Both the position numbers and the translations under genes were made by a program. From the NCBI GenBank assembly GCA_951813615.1, contig OX638377.1:2728001-2792000 (forward strand): a stretch of 64,000 bases of DNA, given 5' to 3'. Numbering within the stretch: the stretch's first letter is position 1; every line of letters starts with the position of its first letter. The notes beneath the pieces are model-generated. The model was not told where the DNA came from. It saw nothing but the letters and a program-made list of their open reading frames with translations, and ran no database searches. This document shows, in pieces, positions 45,407 to 53,444 of the stretch. Origin of the DNA: an uncultured Latescibacterota bacterium (GTDB lineage: Bacteria > Latescibacterota > UBA2968 > UBA8231).

Positions 45407-46650
45407 TGGATTTACGCGAAACCGCCTCTTTGAGCCTAGTCGGCCTGCTGTCGCACAAGCTGCGGACCATGCTGACCATGCTCGGCATCATCTTCGGCGT
45501 AGCGGCCGTCATTGCCATGCTTTCCATCGGCGAGGGTGCCAAGCAAGAATCCCTCGAACAAATCCGTCAGATGGGCATTAGCAATATCATTGTCCAGCAC
45601 TGGAAAAAAGAAGCCGACGATGAAACCGAAGCCGACATCGACCAGAATCGCTCTCCGGGCCTGACTTGGGACGATGCGCGGTCGATTGCCCGCATCTACC
45701 TTTTGGCGGACTACGTCACCCCCCAGCGCGAACTCAAAGTCAAAGCCCAAGCCCAAGACCACACCTTCCGCACCATGGTGGTGGGCACGACCCCCGACTA
45801 TCTGACCGTGCTCGGCGCCCGCATGGGCAGCGGGGTGTTTTTTTCCACCGAGGACCTGAATACTGCTAAGCGCGTCTGTGTATTGGGTGCAGACGCCAAG
45901 CGGGCGCTGTTCTTTTTTCACAATCCCTTGGGCCGCCGGGTCAAAATCCGCAACCAGTGGTTTACGGTCATCGGCGTGCTCGAAGACAAGGGCGCGGCCG
46001 GCGGCAAAATCGGCGGCGTGCTCGAAGTGCGCAACACCGACGAGGACATCTACGTCCCACTTACAGCTCTGCTCAATCGCTTCCACCGCGAGTCGGGCGA
46101 GCCCGAGCTAACCCAAATCACCGTCAAGGTCTCCAACTCCAACCAATTGCCAGAGGCCGCAGCCATCATCCGCACCATCCTCAACCGGCGGCATCGCGGC
46201 GTCGAGGACTTCAAGATCGCCATTCCCGAAGAGCTGTTGCGCCAGAGCCAGAAAACGCAGCAGATTTTCAACATCGTCATGGGCTGCATCGCCGGCATCT
46301 CCCTGTTAGTCGGCGGCATCGGCATCATGAATATCATGTTGGCCTCAGTCCTCGAACGCACGCGCGAAATCGGCATCCGCCGCGCCTTGGGCGCGCGGCG
46401 GCGCGACATCCTCGCGCAGTTTTTGGTCGAATCGCTGTTGGTCAGTCTAATCGGCGGCCTGATTGGGGTGGTGCTGGGCTACGCCATCCCGGAAGCGATC
46501 ACGCTGTACGCGGGCTGGCGCACCATCGTTCAGCCTTGGACGATTGTCCTCGCCTTTGGGGTCTCGGCTGCAGTCGGCATTGGTTTTGGCATCTACCCGG
46601 CCCGCCAAGCCGCCCTCCTCAACCCCATAGACGCCCTGCGCTACGAATAA
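45406..46650 (+). CDS. MacB-like ABC transporter permease (FtsX fold)
   Basis: 414 residues. One N-terminal helix (HKLRTMLTMLGIIFGVAAVI), a large periplasmic domain (~50-285) and three C-terminal helices with IVMGCIAGISLLVGGIGIMN, ERTREIGIRRALGARRRDIL and the final PARQAALLNPIDALRYE, all classical for MacB/LolC-type permeases. The nucleotide-binding domain is a separate gene here. With the adaptors it exports a macrolide, peptide, toxin or lipid; the substrate is not evident. No TolC-like gene lies in the operon. Confidence 0.92.
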   Translation: MDLRETASLSLVGLLSHKLRTMLTMLGIIFGVAAVIAMLSIGEGAKQESLEQIRQMGISNIIVQHWKKEADDETEADIDQNRSPGLTWDDARSIARIYLLADYVTPQRELKVKAQAQDHTFRTMVVGTTPDYLTVLGARMGSGVFFSTEDLNTAKRVCVLGADAKRALFFFHNPLGRRVKIRNQWFTVIGVLEDKGAAGGKIGGVLEVRNTDEDIYVPLTALLNRFHRESGEPELTQITVKVSNSNQLPEAAAIIRTILNRRHRGVEDFKIAIPEELLRQSQKTQQIFNIVMGCIAGISLLVGGIGIMNIMLASVLERTREIGIRRALGARRRDILAQFLVESLLVSLIGGLIGVVLGYAIPEAITLYAGWRTIVQPWTIVLAFGVSAAVGIGFGIYPARQAALLNPIDALRYE

Positions 46651-46713
46651 TCTTTTGACGGCAGCCTCCGCGTGGCCTTACTTACTTAGCCCACCTGCAA
46701 GCGAGGAGATCAC

Positions 46714-46902
46714 ATGATCCGCTTTAAGAGAGAAGCGATCGAACAGATGCTCGAAGAGCGCAAACCCGAAATCAACCTGACCACCTATCAGCACATCAAA
46801 AAGGCCATCGACCAAGGCACGGAGGACATGGACCCGTACACGCTGTCCAACATATGCCGGGATCTCAAGTGCCTGCCCACCGACATCGTCGAGTATGTCT
46901 GA
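46714..46902 (+). CDS. small XRE-like helix-turn-helix protein
   Basis: 62 residues. FKREAIEQMLEERKPEINLT, then IDQGTEDMDPYTLSNICRDL and PTDIVEYV, is the compact HTH of the Cro/C1 type (helix-turn-helix of the YozG group) that ends with the L-x-x-x-P-x-DIVEY signature. GAGGAG precedes the ATG at the right distance. It may be an autoregulator of its own locus. The next gene, speD, starts 51 bases downstream; a regulatory link is possible but not shown. Confidence 0.75.
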   Translation: MIRFKREAIEQMLEERKPEINLTTYQHIKKAIDQGTEDMDPYTLSNICRDLKCLPTDIVEYV

Positions 46903-46953
46903 GGGCTTCATTGCAGTTTGCACATTTCTGTACCACCGCTCAGGCGTGCTCCA

Positions 46954-47310
46954 ATGCGGGCCGTAGGCCGCCACCTACTCGTCGATCTCTATGGCTGCGA
47001 CCGCGAGCGACTCGACGACCCAGACTACATCGCAGCCGAGCTACAGGCCGCAGCCCAAGCGGCCGGCACCCGCATCTTGGGCACTGCCTTCCATCGCTTC
47101 ACTCCGGGGGGGATCACTGGCGTGCTCATCGTCCAGGAGAGCCACTTGGCCGTCCACACGTGGCCCGAGCGCAGCTATGCCGCCCTCGACCTCTTTACCT
47201 GTGGCCACCAGACAGACCCATGGGCAGCCTATCAACGGCTCAAGTGCGCCTTCGGCGCGACGCGGGACAATGTAGTGGAAGTCAGCCGAGGATTGCACGC
47301 GGGCGAGTGA
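46954..47310 (+). CDS. speD: S-adenosylmethionine decarboxylase proenzyme
   Basis: About 118 residues from ATG 46954, the size of the small prokaryotic (class 1b) type. The self-cleavage site that generates the pyruvoyl group is in QESHLAVHTWPE (Ser63 of the glutamate-serine pair), with His68 and Cys83 (LFTCG) as the other catalytic residues. It makes decarboxylated AdoMet for spermidine synthesis. A spermidine synthase is not in the window. An in-frame upstream start would add 12 residues and cannot be excluded. Confidence 0.9.
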   Translation: MRAVGRHLLVDLYGCDRERLDDPDYIAAELQAAAQAAGTRILGTAFHRFTPGGITGVLIVQESHLAVHTWPERSYAALDLFTCGHQTDPWAAYQRLKCAFGATRDNVVEVSRGLHAGE

Positions 47311-47335
47311 GGTTTCTCGCCGGCAAAAGTGCGTG

Positions 47336-48229
47336 CTATTCCTCGCCTTCTAACATGCTGTGCAAGTAGCGCTGGAACGCTTCGGCGCGGTCTTCGACCA
47401 CGGCTCGTAGCTGGAGGATTTCCTGCTGGCGCGCCTTCAGCTTGTGAATTTTCAACGCGACTTCGGCGATCGACGATTCGAGATCGAACTCGGCCAAGGA
47501 CTCGTCGTCTCGCGTGAGCAGCCGCACCTGCTCACGCGGCTGTTCCCCACTCACCAAAACCCGCTCCTCGGACCGCCGCGCTTTAGCCCGCTCTTGCTCC
47601 ACCCGGGCGCATAGCCGATGCTCGGCCTCCAAGCGGCGCAGCAAGTCGGCGTTGGCAGTCCATTCGGCCTTGAGACGGTCGGCGATATCCTCCAATAGCT
47701 CCTGCTTTTGCTGAATCTCGTCCGGTCCGTCATCCATCTCAATTTCCATCTGCCCGCTGTAGTGCAGATTCGCGCTGCGGATCCTGATTCCGAGCAGTTC
47801 CCGCGCCTCCTGATAAAGCGTGAGTTGGGCCGACAGGCCCCGGTCTGGCTCTTCGGCCAACTTCTGGATGAGGACGCCGATTTCCCAGTCGTAGGCGAGG
47901 CCCAAGCGCTCGGCCACACTATCCTGCTGCGCCTCTAAGGCCGCCAACTTCCAGTCGATATCGATCATGTGCTGCACCAATCGGAGCGAGGAGCGCAGAG
48001 CTTCTCGCAGCACGGCAGAATTCGCTGCACTCAGCTTCAGGCTATCGATGCGCACCGACAGCGCCTCGGCTGAGGCCGCAACTTTCAAGCGCTGGCCGGC
48101 GAGGGAATCGCGCTGGCTTTCCAAGGCGCGATACTGGCCCTTTAGGTCGCCGAGCCTTGCCGAATCTCCATGCGTGGATCCGGGCAGCGCAAATCCCAAG
48201 GCCAGTAAAAAAACAAATGGGTTTCTCAT
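47336..48229 (-). CDS. exported coiled-coil protein downstream of the two-component genes
   Basis: 297 residues. A signal peptide (FVFLLALGFALPGSTHGDS) is followed by helices rich in Leu/Ala/Glu/Arg. The patterns (LKGQYRALESQRDSLAGQRL, EDIADRLKAEWTANADLLRR, SSIAEVALKIHKLKARQQEI) indicate long coiled coils at roughly 25-80 and 180-285. No family is recognised. Its ATG follows the sigma54 regulator stop by two bases, so it is the third gene of that operon. It could be a periplasmic partner of the sensor kinase or a target of the system. Confidence 0.65.
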   Translation of the reverse strand: MRNPFVFLLALGFALPGSTHGDSARLGDLKGQYRALESQRDSLAGQRLKVAASAEALSVRIDSLKLSAANSAVLREALRSSLRLVQHMIDIDWKLAALEAQQDSVAERLGLAYDWEIGVLIQKLAEEPDRGLSAQLTLYQEARELLGIRIRSANLHYSGQMEIEMDDGPDEIQQKQELLEDIADRLKAEWTANADLLRRLEAEHRLCARVEQERAKARRSEERVLVSGEQPREQVRLLTRDDESLAEFDLESSIAEVALKIHKLKARQQEILQLRAVVEDRAEAFQRYLHSMLEGEE

Positions 48230-48231
48230 CG

Positions 48232-49626
48232 CTAATCTAGACCGTATTTGTCGAGTTTGTAGTACAGAGCACTCGTCTTAATCCCCAAGAGCGCCGCCGC
48301 CTTGGTCTTGACGTGATGCGCTTCCTCCATCGCCCGAGCGATTAGGTCGCGCTCCACCGCGTCGAGGCGCTCGTTGAGTAGCAGCTCACCGTCGTCAATA
48401 GCCTCTGCGTTAGGCACCTCCGCGTCAGCCATCTCCTCGTCAAAGGTCAGCGGCAGATCGTGGTAGCCGATCTCGTCGCCATCGGCCAACACAATGGTGC
48501 GCTCAATGACGTTTTCCAGTTCGCGCACATTGCCCGGCCAGGGGTAGCGACCCAAGCCGGTGAGCGCCTCAGAGGTTAGACGCTTGAGCGGGATATTCAT
48601 TTCCCCACATTTTTTTCTTATAAAGTGCTTGGCCAACAGCTCGATGTCCTTCCCCCGCTCGCACAGCGGCGGCAAGCTGAGTGGGATGACCTCCAACCGA
48701 TAAAAGAGATCCCGGCGAAAGGTCCCTTCCTCGACCATCTGCTTGAGCGGCCGATTGGTGGCCGCTACGACCCGCACATCCGCGTCGAGTGTCTGCTCGC
48801 CCCCCACCCGATTGAACTGCTTTTCTTGCAGCACCCGCAACAGCCGCACCTGGGTATCTAGCGGTACGTCGCCGATTTCGTCGAGAAAAATTGTCCCTCC
48901 TTCGGCCAGCTCAAATTTCCCCTTGTGCCGCCGCACCGCATTGGTAAAGGCACCTCGCTCGTGCCCAAACAGCTCGCTCTCGACTAAGCCATCCGGCAGG
49001 GCACCGCAATTGACTTTGACGAAGGAGCCTTCGAATCGTTTGCTCTGGTAGTGAATCGCGCGGGCGACCAGTTCTTTGCCGGTGCCGCTCTCTCCGTAAA
49101 TGAGCACCGAAGACTCCGAAGACGCCACCTTGCTCACCTGCGCCAGTACGGCCAACATCGGTGGGGACTCGCCGACGATCTTGCCGAAGCGGCTTTCGAT
49201 CTCTTCGCGCAGATAGCGGTTTTCTTCGCCGAGTCGCTCGCGGTCGCGGCGCACGGCTTGGTCGTTGAGTGCCTTCTCGATCTTTAACCACAACTGGTCG
49301 TGCGAGAAGGATTTTTCAATGAAGTCTATCGCACCTCGCTTCATGGCCTCGACCCCAATGGAAAAGTGGGTGTCTTCGCCGTGGGCAGTCATCATCATCA
49401 CGTCGGTCTCCGGGGCCTCGCGTTTGACCGCCTCGACCACTGCCAGCCCATCCATCTCCTCCATGCGGTAATCAGTGATGACCAAGTCAAAGGATTGATC
49501 CTTCATCCGCTCCAAGCCTGCGCGACCGCTCCCTGTAGCGACGGATTGGTGGCCCTTCTGCTGCAAGTACAATCCCAGCCCGTCGCGGAAGGGTTCGTAG
49601 TCGTCGATAATCAGGATTCTGCCCAT
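48232..49626 (-). CDS. NtrC-family sigma54-dependent response regulator
   Basis: About 464 residues from ATG 49626. Receiver domain with Asp8/Asp9 and phospho-acceptor Asp52 (LVITDYRMEEMDG). The AAA+ domain has Walker A GESGTGKE (178-185), a sigma54-contact loop that reads GAFTNA (225-230) instead of GAFTGA, GTIFLDEIGDVPLDTQVRLL (Walker B) and a C-terminal Fis-type HTH (MEEAHHVKTKAAALLGIKTS). It activates sigma54 promoters on phosphorylation. It overlaps the kinase gene by 16 bases, so both are co-translated. Confidence 0.92.
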   Translation of the reverse strand: MGRILIIDDYEPFRDGLGLYLQQKGHQSVATGSGRAGLERMKDQSFDLVITDYRMEEMDGLAVVEAVKREAPETDVMMMTAHGEDTHFSIGVEAMKRGAIDFIEKSFSHDQLWLKIEKALNDQAVRRDRERLGEENRYLREEIESRFGKIVGESPPMLAVLAQVSKVASSESSVLIYGESGTGKELVARAIHYQSKRFEGSFVKVNCGALPDGLVESELFGHERGAFTNAVRRHKGKFELAEGGTIFLDEIGDVPLDTQVRLLRVLQEKQFNRVGGEQTLDADVRVVAATNRPLKQMVEEGTFRRDLFYRLEVIPLSLPPLCERGKDIELLAKHFIRKKCGEMNIPLKRLTSEALTGLGRYPWPGNVRELENVIERTIVLADGDEIGYHDLPLTFDEEMADAEVPNAEAIDDGELLLNERLDAVERDLIARAMEEAHHVKTKAAALLGIKTSALYYKLDKYGLD

Positions 49627-51101
49627 GGCACCCCATCCTTGGACTGCGGCAGGCGCAGGCGGCACACCGTGCCTTCACCTTGCCGACTGTCTATTTCGAT
49701 CTGTCCGCGGTTTTCCTCGACTATCAACCCCACCACTGCCATCCCCAAGCCCGATCCCTTCTCTTTAGTTGTAAAGAAAGGCTCAAAAAGGCGCGCCTGC
49801 ACCTCCTCCGACATGCCAGGGCCATCGTCGGCCACCTCGACGATGGCCTCCCCGCCTTCGGCAGTGGCCCGTACTACTAAGTGCCCGCCATCGCGCATGG
49901 CTTGGACCGCGTTCTTCATTAGGTTGATCAGTACTCGTTCTATCTTCGCACCGTCGATGTACGCTTCCAAATCGGGCGCTACGTGCATCTCGTATTGAAT
50001 ACCTGCCTTCTCCATCTCCGGAGCCAGCAAAAAGGCCGCATCGGCCACCAGCGGTGCCAGCGCCGTCGGCTGCGGCTGCGGCTGCGCCGGGCGGGCGAAT
50101 TCGAGAAACTCGGAAATTACGCGATTGAGCCGGCGCACTTCCCCGATGACCTTCTCGATGTGTTGCTTGCGCTCGTCGCCGGCGGGCAAGTCGCCAGCAA
50201 TTAGGCCGGCGTACAGCTCAATGCTACCCAGCGGATTGCGGATCTCGTGCGCAACACCGCCCAACATGAGGCGCAGTTGAGCATCGCGGGCGACCAGCTT
50301 GCGCCGCATCTCCTCCATGGTTTCGCCCAAATAGCCAATTTCGTCGTCGGACGCGGTGGCCACCTCTTGGCCCATGTTGCCCCGGCCAATTTCGCGCGCG
50401 GCCTCGACCAGCTTTTGGATGGGCCGCGTCAGCGTCCGCGCCAACCCCCACGCCACCCCAACGGTAAGCAACGCGCCCAACCCGGCAAAGATCAGCACTG
50501 ACCGCCCAAAGATGCGGATGGAATCCACAAACCCGGCCCCGATTTCAACCCCAACGGCTGCGACGACCTCGCCGTCGTGAAATATCGGGGCATAACCCGT
50601 CATGTACGGGACATCATCGTCGTAAAAAAGCACCGAATGCGCAGTATGACCCTTCCAAACTCGCTCTAGTTCCTGGCGGTGGAAGAGCAATTTGGGATAC
50701 TCTCGTCCAATGGGCATCAGCCCATCCGTGTCGAGCAGCGAGCGGTACTGGCGGTCAAAAACAAAGATTTGACGAGCACCAACCCCTTGTTCGGCGCGCT
50801 GCAATTTACCCACTAAGGTCCGGTAGAGCGTGGAGTGCTCGCGGCCCGGGTGCAGGTAGCGCAGCACGTTGCCGGACAAGTTTGTGCTCACCAGCGTGGC
50901 GACCGATACGAGATGGTCCCGCATCTGCCGTTCCAAGCTGCGGTCCGTCAGTTCAAAGAGCACCCAGCCCGAGAGCCCCACGACAACCATGACCAGCAAC
51001 ACGAAGCTTAAGATCAGCTTGTGGCCGATCCGCGTCCGCGGACGCTCGCCGGAGGTGGGCTTGCCCTTGGTCATTTGGACAGACTCGACAAATTGGCGCA
51101 T
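49611..51101 (-). CDS. membrane sensor histidine kinase
   Basis: 496 residues. First membrane helix at ~28-50, an extracytoplasmic sensor of ~145 residues (resembling a single Cache domain), second helix ~198-220, HAMP to ~275, HisKA with the phosphorylated His285 (LGGVAHEIRNPLGSIELYAG) and an HATPase with NLMKNAVQAMRDGG, VADDGPGMS and GSGLGMAVV. It phosphorylates the sigma54 regulator encoded next. The divergent neighbour is the MbnP lipoprotein gene, so metal-related sensing is one idea. Start may instead be the ATG at 51074. Confidence 0.9.
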   Translation of the reverse strand: MRQFVESVQMTKGKPTSGERPRTRIGHKLILSFVLLVMVVVGLSGWVLFELTDRSLERQMRDHLVSVATLVSTNLSGNVLRYLHPGREHSTLYRTLVGKLQRAEQGVGARQIFVFDRQYRSLLDTDGLMPIGREYPKLLFHRQELERVWKGHTAHSVLFYDDDVPYMTGYAPIFHDGEVVAAVGVEIGAGFVDSIRIFGRSVLIFAGLGALLTVGVAWGLARTLTRPIQKLVEAAREIGRGNMGQEVATASDDEIGYLGETMEEMRRKLVARDAQLRLMLGGVAHEIRNPLGSIELYAGLIAGDLPAGDERKQHIEKVIGEVRRLNRVISEFLEFARPAQPQPQPTALAPLVADAAFLLAPEMEKAGIQYEMHVAPDLEAYIDGAKIERVLINLMKNAVQAMRDGGHLVVRATAEGGEAIVEVADDGPGMSEEVQARLFEPFFTTKEKGSGLGMAVVGLIVEENRGQIEIDSRQGEGTVCRLRLPQSKDGVPWAES

Positions 51102-51218
51102 CCTATTTGGTAATGTACCGTGTTAAAAACAGACGAACAAGCGGAGCAGTGGTTCTCGCCGACTCGTGCTGTTGGGATTGGCCTGCTAACTCAACCTCTA
51201 CTGAAAAAGGAATGCCCC

Positions 51219-51956
51219 ATGAAATACCTCTTATTGGCCGCCTGTTGCTTTTTGCTAGCCTGCGGCGACTCGGATGACGACCAAGGCGAGGTAACCGTTC
51301 ATTTCAACCACACCGTCGCCGGAGCCGATCTCAAGCACGAGGAGATCCTCTACACCAACGCCGCTGGCAATGAATACGGCGTCACCCGCTTAGAGTACAT
51401 CGTCTCGGATATCGCCTTGGAGACAGCCGGGGGCAAGCGCGTCGAGCTGGCCGAATTCCACTATCGCAACGCCTTTGTGGGTGCGACCCGCAGCGTTGCG
51501 GCCAAGGTGCCCGGTGGCGAATACGCGGCGCTGCGCTTTACCTTTGGCATCGATGGCGCTAAGAACGAAACCGGTGCGCTGCCAAGCGTCGATCACTTCA
51601 ACAACATGGCATGGCCCACTCCCATGGGCGGCGGCTATCACTACATGCGCATGGAAGGTCTCTTCCGCACCGACGATGGCGAGGGAGCCTTTCTCACGCA
51701 CACCGGGCCAGCGGGCGGGGAAGACTTTTCGATTGCCGTCTCCCTGCCGCTTTCCCTAACAGTCAGCAGAGATGAGTGGGCAATCGCCGTGGTGATGGAT
51801 CTCAACGAGTGGTACGATGCGCCATCGCTGTACGACTTCAACGGTCGCGGTGGAATCATGGACAACGCCGACGCGCAATTGACCTTGCAAGGCAACGGCG
51901 CTACCGTTTTTTCTCTAGGCTCCATCGGGCACCCCGATCAAGTCGAACAAGACTAG
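51219..51956 (+). CDS. MbnP-like copper-associated lipoprotein
   Basis: About 245 residues from ATG 51219 (AAAAAGGAA upstream). The lipobox is FLLAC at ~Cys15. The mature part carries family features such as VHFNHTVAGADL, GNEYGVTRLEYIVSDIAL and the block FNNMAWPTPMGGGYHYMRME. In MbnP a Trp is oxidised to kynurenine by the partner MbnH and the protein binds copper; the Trp in AWPTP is the natural candidate here. The MbnH-like gene follows after 23 bases. The mature protein sits outside the cytoplasm. Confidence 0.82.
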   Translation: MKYLLLAACCFLLACGDSDDDQGEVTVHFNHTVAGADLKHEEILYTNAAGNEYGVTRLEYIVSDIALETAGGKRVELAEFHYRNAFVGATRSVAAKVPGGEYAALRFTFGIDGAKNETGALPSVDHFNNMAWPTPMGGGYHYMRMEGLFRTDDGEGAFLTHTGPAGGEDFSIAVSLPLSLTVSRDEWAIAVVMDLNEWYDAPSLYDFNGRGGIMDNADAQLTLQGNGATVFSLGSIGHPDQVEQD

Positions 51957-51979
51957 GACGAACACTTAGGGAATAATTC

Positions 51980-52987
51980 ATGAAGTTTGGGGCACTGATC
52001 CTGTTAGGGCTAGTCGCCTGCGGCAAAGACACCGGCGTTCCCCCTGCCCTTCCGCCCGCTCCAACTCCCTACGAACTGGTCGTACCGGCGGGATTTCCCG
52101 CGCCAGCAATCCCGCCGGACAATCCCCTGACTATCGAGGGCATCGCCCTTGGCGAGCGGCTTTTTGCCGACCCCATCCTCTCCGTCGATAGCACCATCGC
52201 CTGCATCTCGTGCCATTTGCCCGCCCACGCTTTCTCCGATCCGCGGTCCTTTAGCCAAGGCGTCGGCGGCCTCACCAGCCGCAACTCCATGCCGCTTTTT
52301 AACTTGCTCTGGAGCCGGTCCTTCTTCTGGGACGGACGCGCCGCCAGCCTCGAAGACCAAGCCCTCGAACCCGTAGAAATGCCCGTGGAAATGGGCGAGG
52401 ACTGGGACCGCGTGGTGGCCAAACTGGAGCGCCACCCCGAATATCCCGCGCTCTTCACCCGCGCCTTTGGCGACGTGCCCATCGACCGGCGGCTCGTCGT
52501 TCGAGCCATCGCCCAATTTGAGCGCACCCTCATCTCGGCGGCTAGCAAGTACGACCGCTGGTTGGCTGGCCAAGCGGAGTTTACCCCAGAAGAAGAAAGG
52601 GGCTTCGTCCTCTTTCACACCGAGGAAGGCGACTGCTTCCACTGCCACGTCGCGCCGCTTTTTACCGACAACGAGTTCCACAACAACGGGCTGGACTTAG
52701 ATCCCCCGGATGAGGGACTGGCTGCGCTCACCGGCAAACGCCTCGACCGCGGCAAGTTCAAGACGCCGACCCTGCGCAACGTAGAATACACGGCACCGTA
52801 CATGCACGATGGCCGCTTTCAGACCTTAGAAGAGGTCGTCGTGCACTACGACTCCGGCTTTCACCGCACAGCCCTCACCGACCCGCTGTTGCTCGTCCGG
52901 CCCAACCTCGACCTCACTCCAGCCGACAAACGCGCCATAGTGGCCTTTTTGAAAACCCTTTCTGAACCTCAATTCCAAGTCCCGTGA
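51980..52987 (+). CDS. MbnH/MauG-type di-haem cytochrome c peroxidase
   Basis: 335 residues, with N-terminal lipobox LGLVAC (Cys13). Two CxxCH haem sites are visible: CISCH (about residue 74) and CFHCH (about 217). Further family blocks are FFWDGRAASLEDQALEPV, TPTLRNVEYTAPYMHDGRFQ and TLEEVVVHYDSG. In the MbnP-MbnH pair this enzyme uses a bis-Fe(IV)-type oxidant to modify Trp in MbnP. Here it is in the same operon as MbnP, which supports MbnH over a general peroxide-detoxifying enzyme. Confidence 0.87.
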   Translation: MKFGALILLGLVACGKDTGVPPALPPAPTPYELVVPAGFPAPAIPPDNPLTIEGIALGERLFADPILSVDSTIACISCHLPAHAFSDPRSFSQGVGGLTSRNSMPLFNLLWSRSFFWDGRAASLEDQALEPVEMPVEMGEDWDRVVAKLERHPEYPALFTRAFGDVPIDRRLVVRAIAQFERTLISAASKYDRWLAGQAEFTPEEERGFVLFHTEEGDCFHCHVAPLFTDNEFHNNGLDLDPPDEGLAALTGKRLDRGKFKTPTLRNVEYTAPYMHDGRFQTLEEVVVHYDSGFHRTALTDPLLLVRPNLDLTPADKRAIVAFLKTLSEPQFQVP

Positions 52988-53015
52988 CGCGCTTATGTCT
53001 TCTGTTACTTTTCTC

Positions 53016-53043
53016 TTGATTAAGTTTCAGAATTTCGTATAAT
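53016..53043 (+). promoter_or_regulatory. sigma70 promoter of the HU-like gene
   Basis: TTGATT (53016-53021), a 16-base spacer and a perfect TATAAT (53038-53043). The start point would be near 53050, about 50 bases before the GTG start of the HU gene. Confidence 0.65.
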
Positions 53044-53100
53044 ACAAGCACTTATGAACAAAATCAGAGCCGATTCAACTCCTCATCTAGCGAGGTTTTA

Positions 53101-53439
53101 GTGGCCACCATAACCAAGAAAGATCTAGCGCGGTCGGTAGCCGACACGCTCGGCTGCAAAAACAACCTGACGTTGCAAATGGTCGATAGTCTCTTTGAGG
53201 CCATGCGTGAAACGCTTATCGAGGGAAACCGCATTGAAATCAGAGGGTTCGGCGTTCTCGAAGTCAAAGACACCAAGCCCAAGCCTGCCGCGCGCAACCC
53301 GCGCACCGGTGAGGTCGTGTACGTGCCTGCCCGCCGCAAGACGCACTTCAAGCCGGGCAAACAGCTCAAAGAAGCCCTGCACGACACCCGCTCTGCCGGC
53401 CAAGCCGCGCCAGACCCCGGCGGCTCTTGGTCCCCCTGA
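53101..53439 (+). CDS. HU/IHF-family DNA-binding protein
   Basis: 112 residues, GTG start. Body blocks TITKKDLARSVADTLGCKNN, MRETLIEGNRIEIRGFGVLE and the arm region ARNPRTGEVVYVPARRKTHF are classical. After the usual ~92-residue fold there is a ~20-residue Gly/Pro-rich tail (HDTRSAGQAAPDPGGSWSP) not typical for HU. It bends DNA and compacts the nucleoid. It has its own promoter and is followed by an intrinsic terminator. Confidence 0.93.
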   Translation: MATITKKDLARSVADTLGCKNNLTLQMVDSLFEAMRETLIEGNRIEIRGFGVLEVKDTKPKPAARNPRTGEVVYVPARRKTHFKPGKQLKEALHDTRSAGQAAPDPGGSWSP

Positions 53440-53444
53440 TATCG

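Noticed and set aside
46714..47310. The small HTH gene and speD as a toxin-antitoxin pair
   Set aside because: SpeD has its complete self-cleavage motif and catalytic His/Cys, so it is a metabolic enzyme; adjacency alone is not enough.
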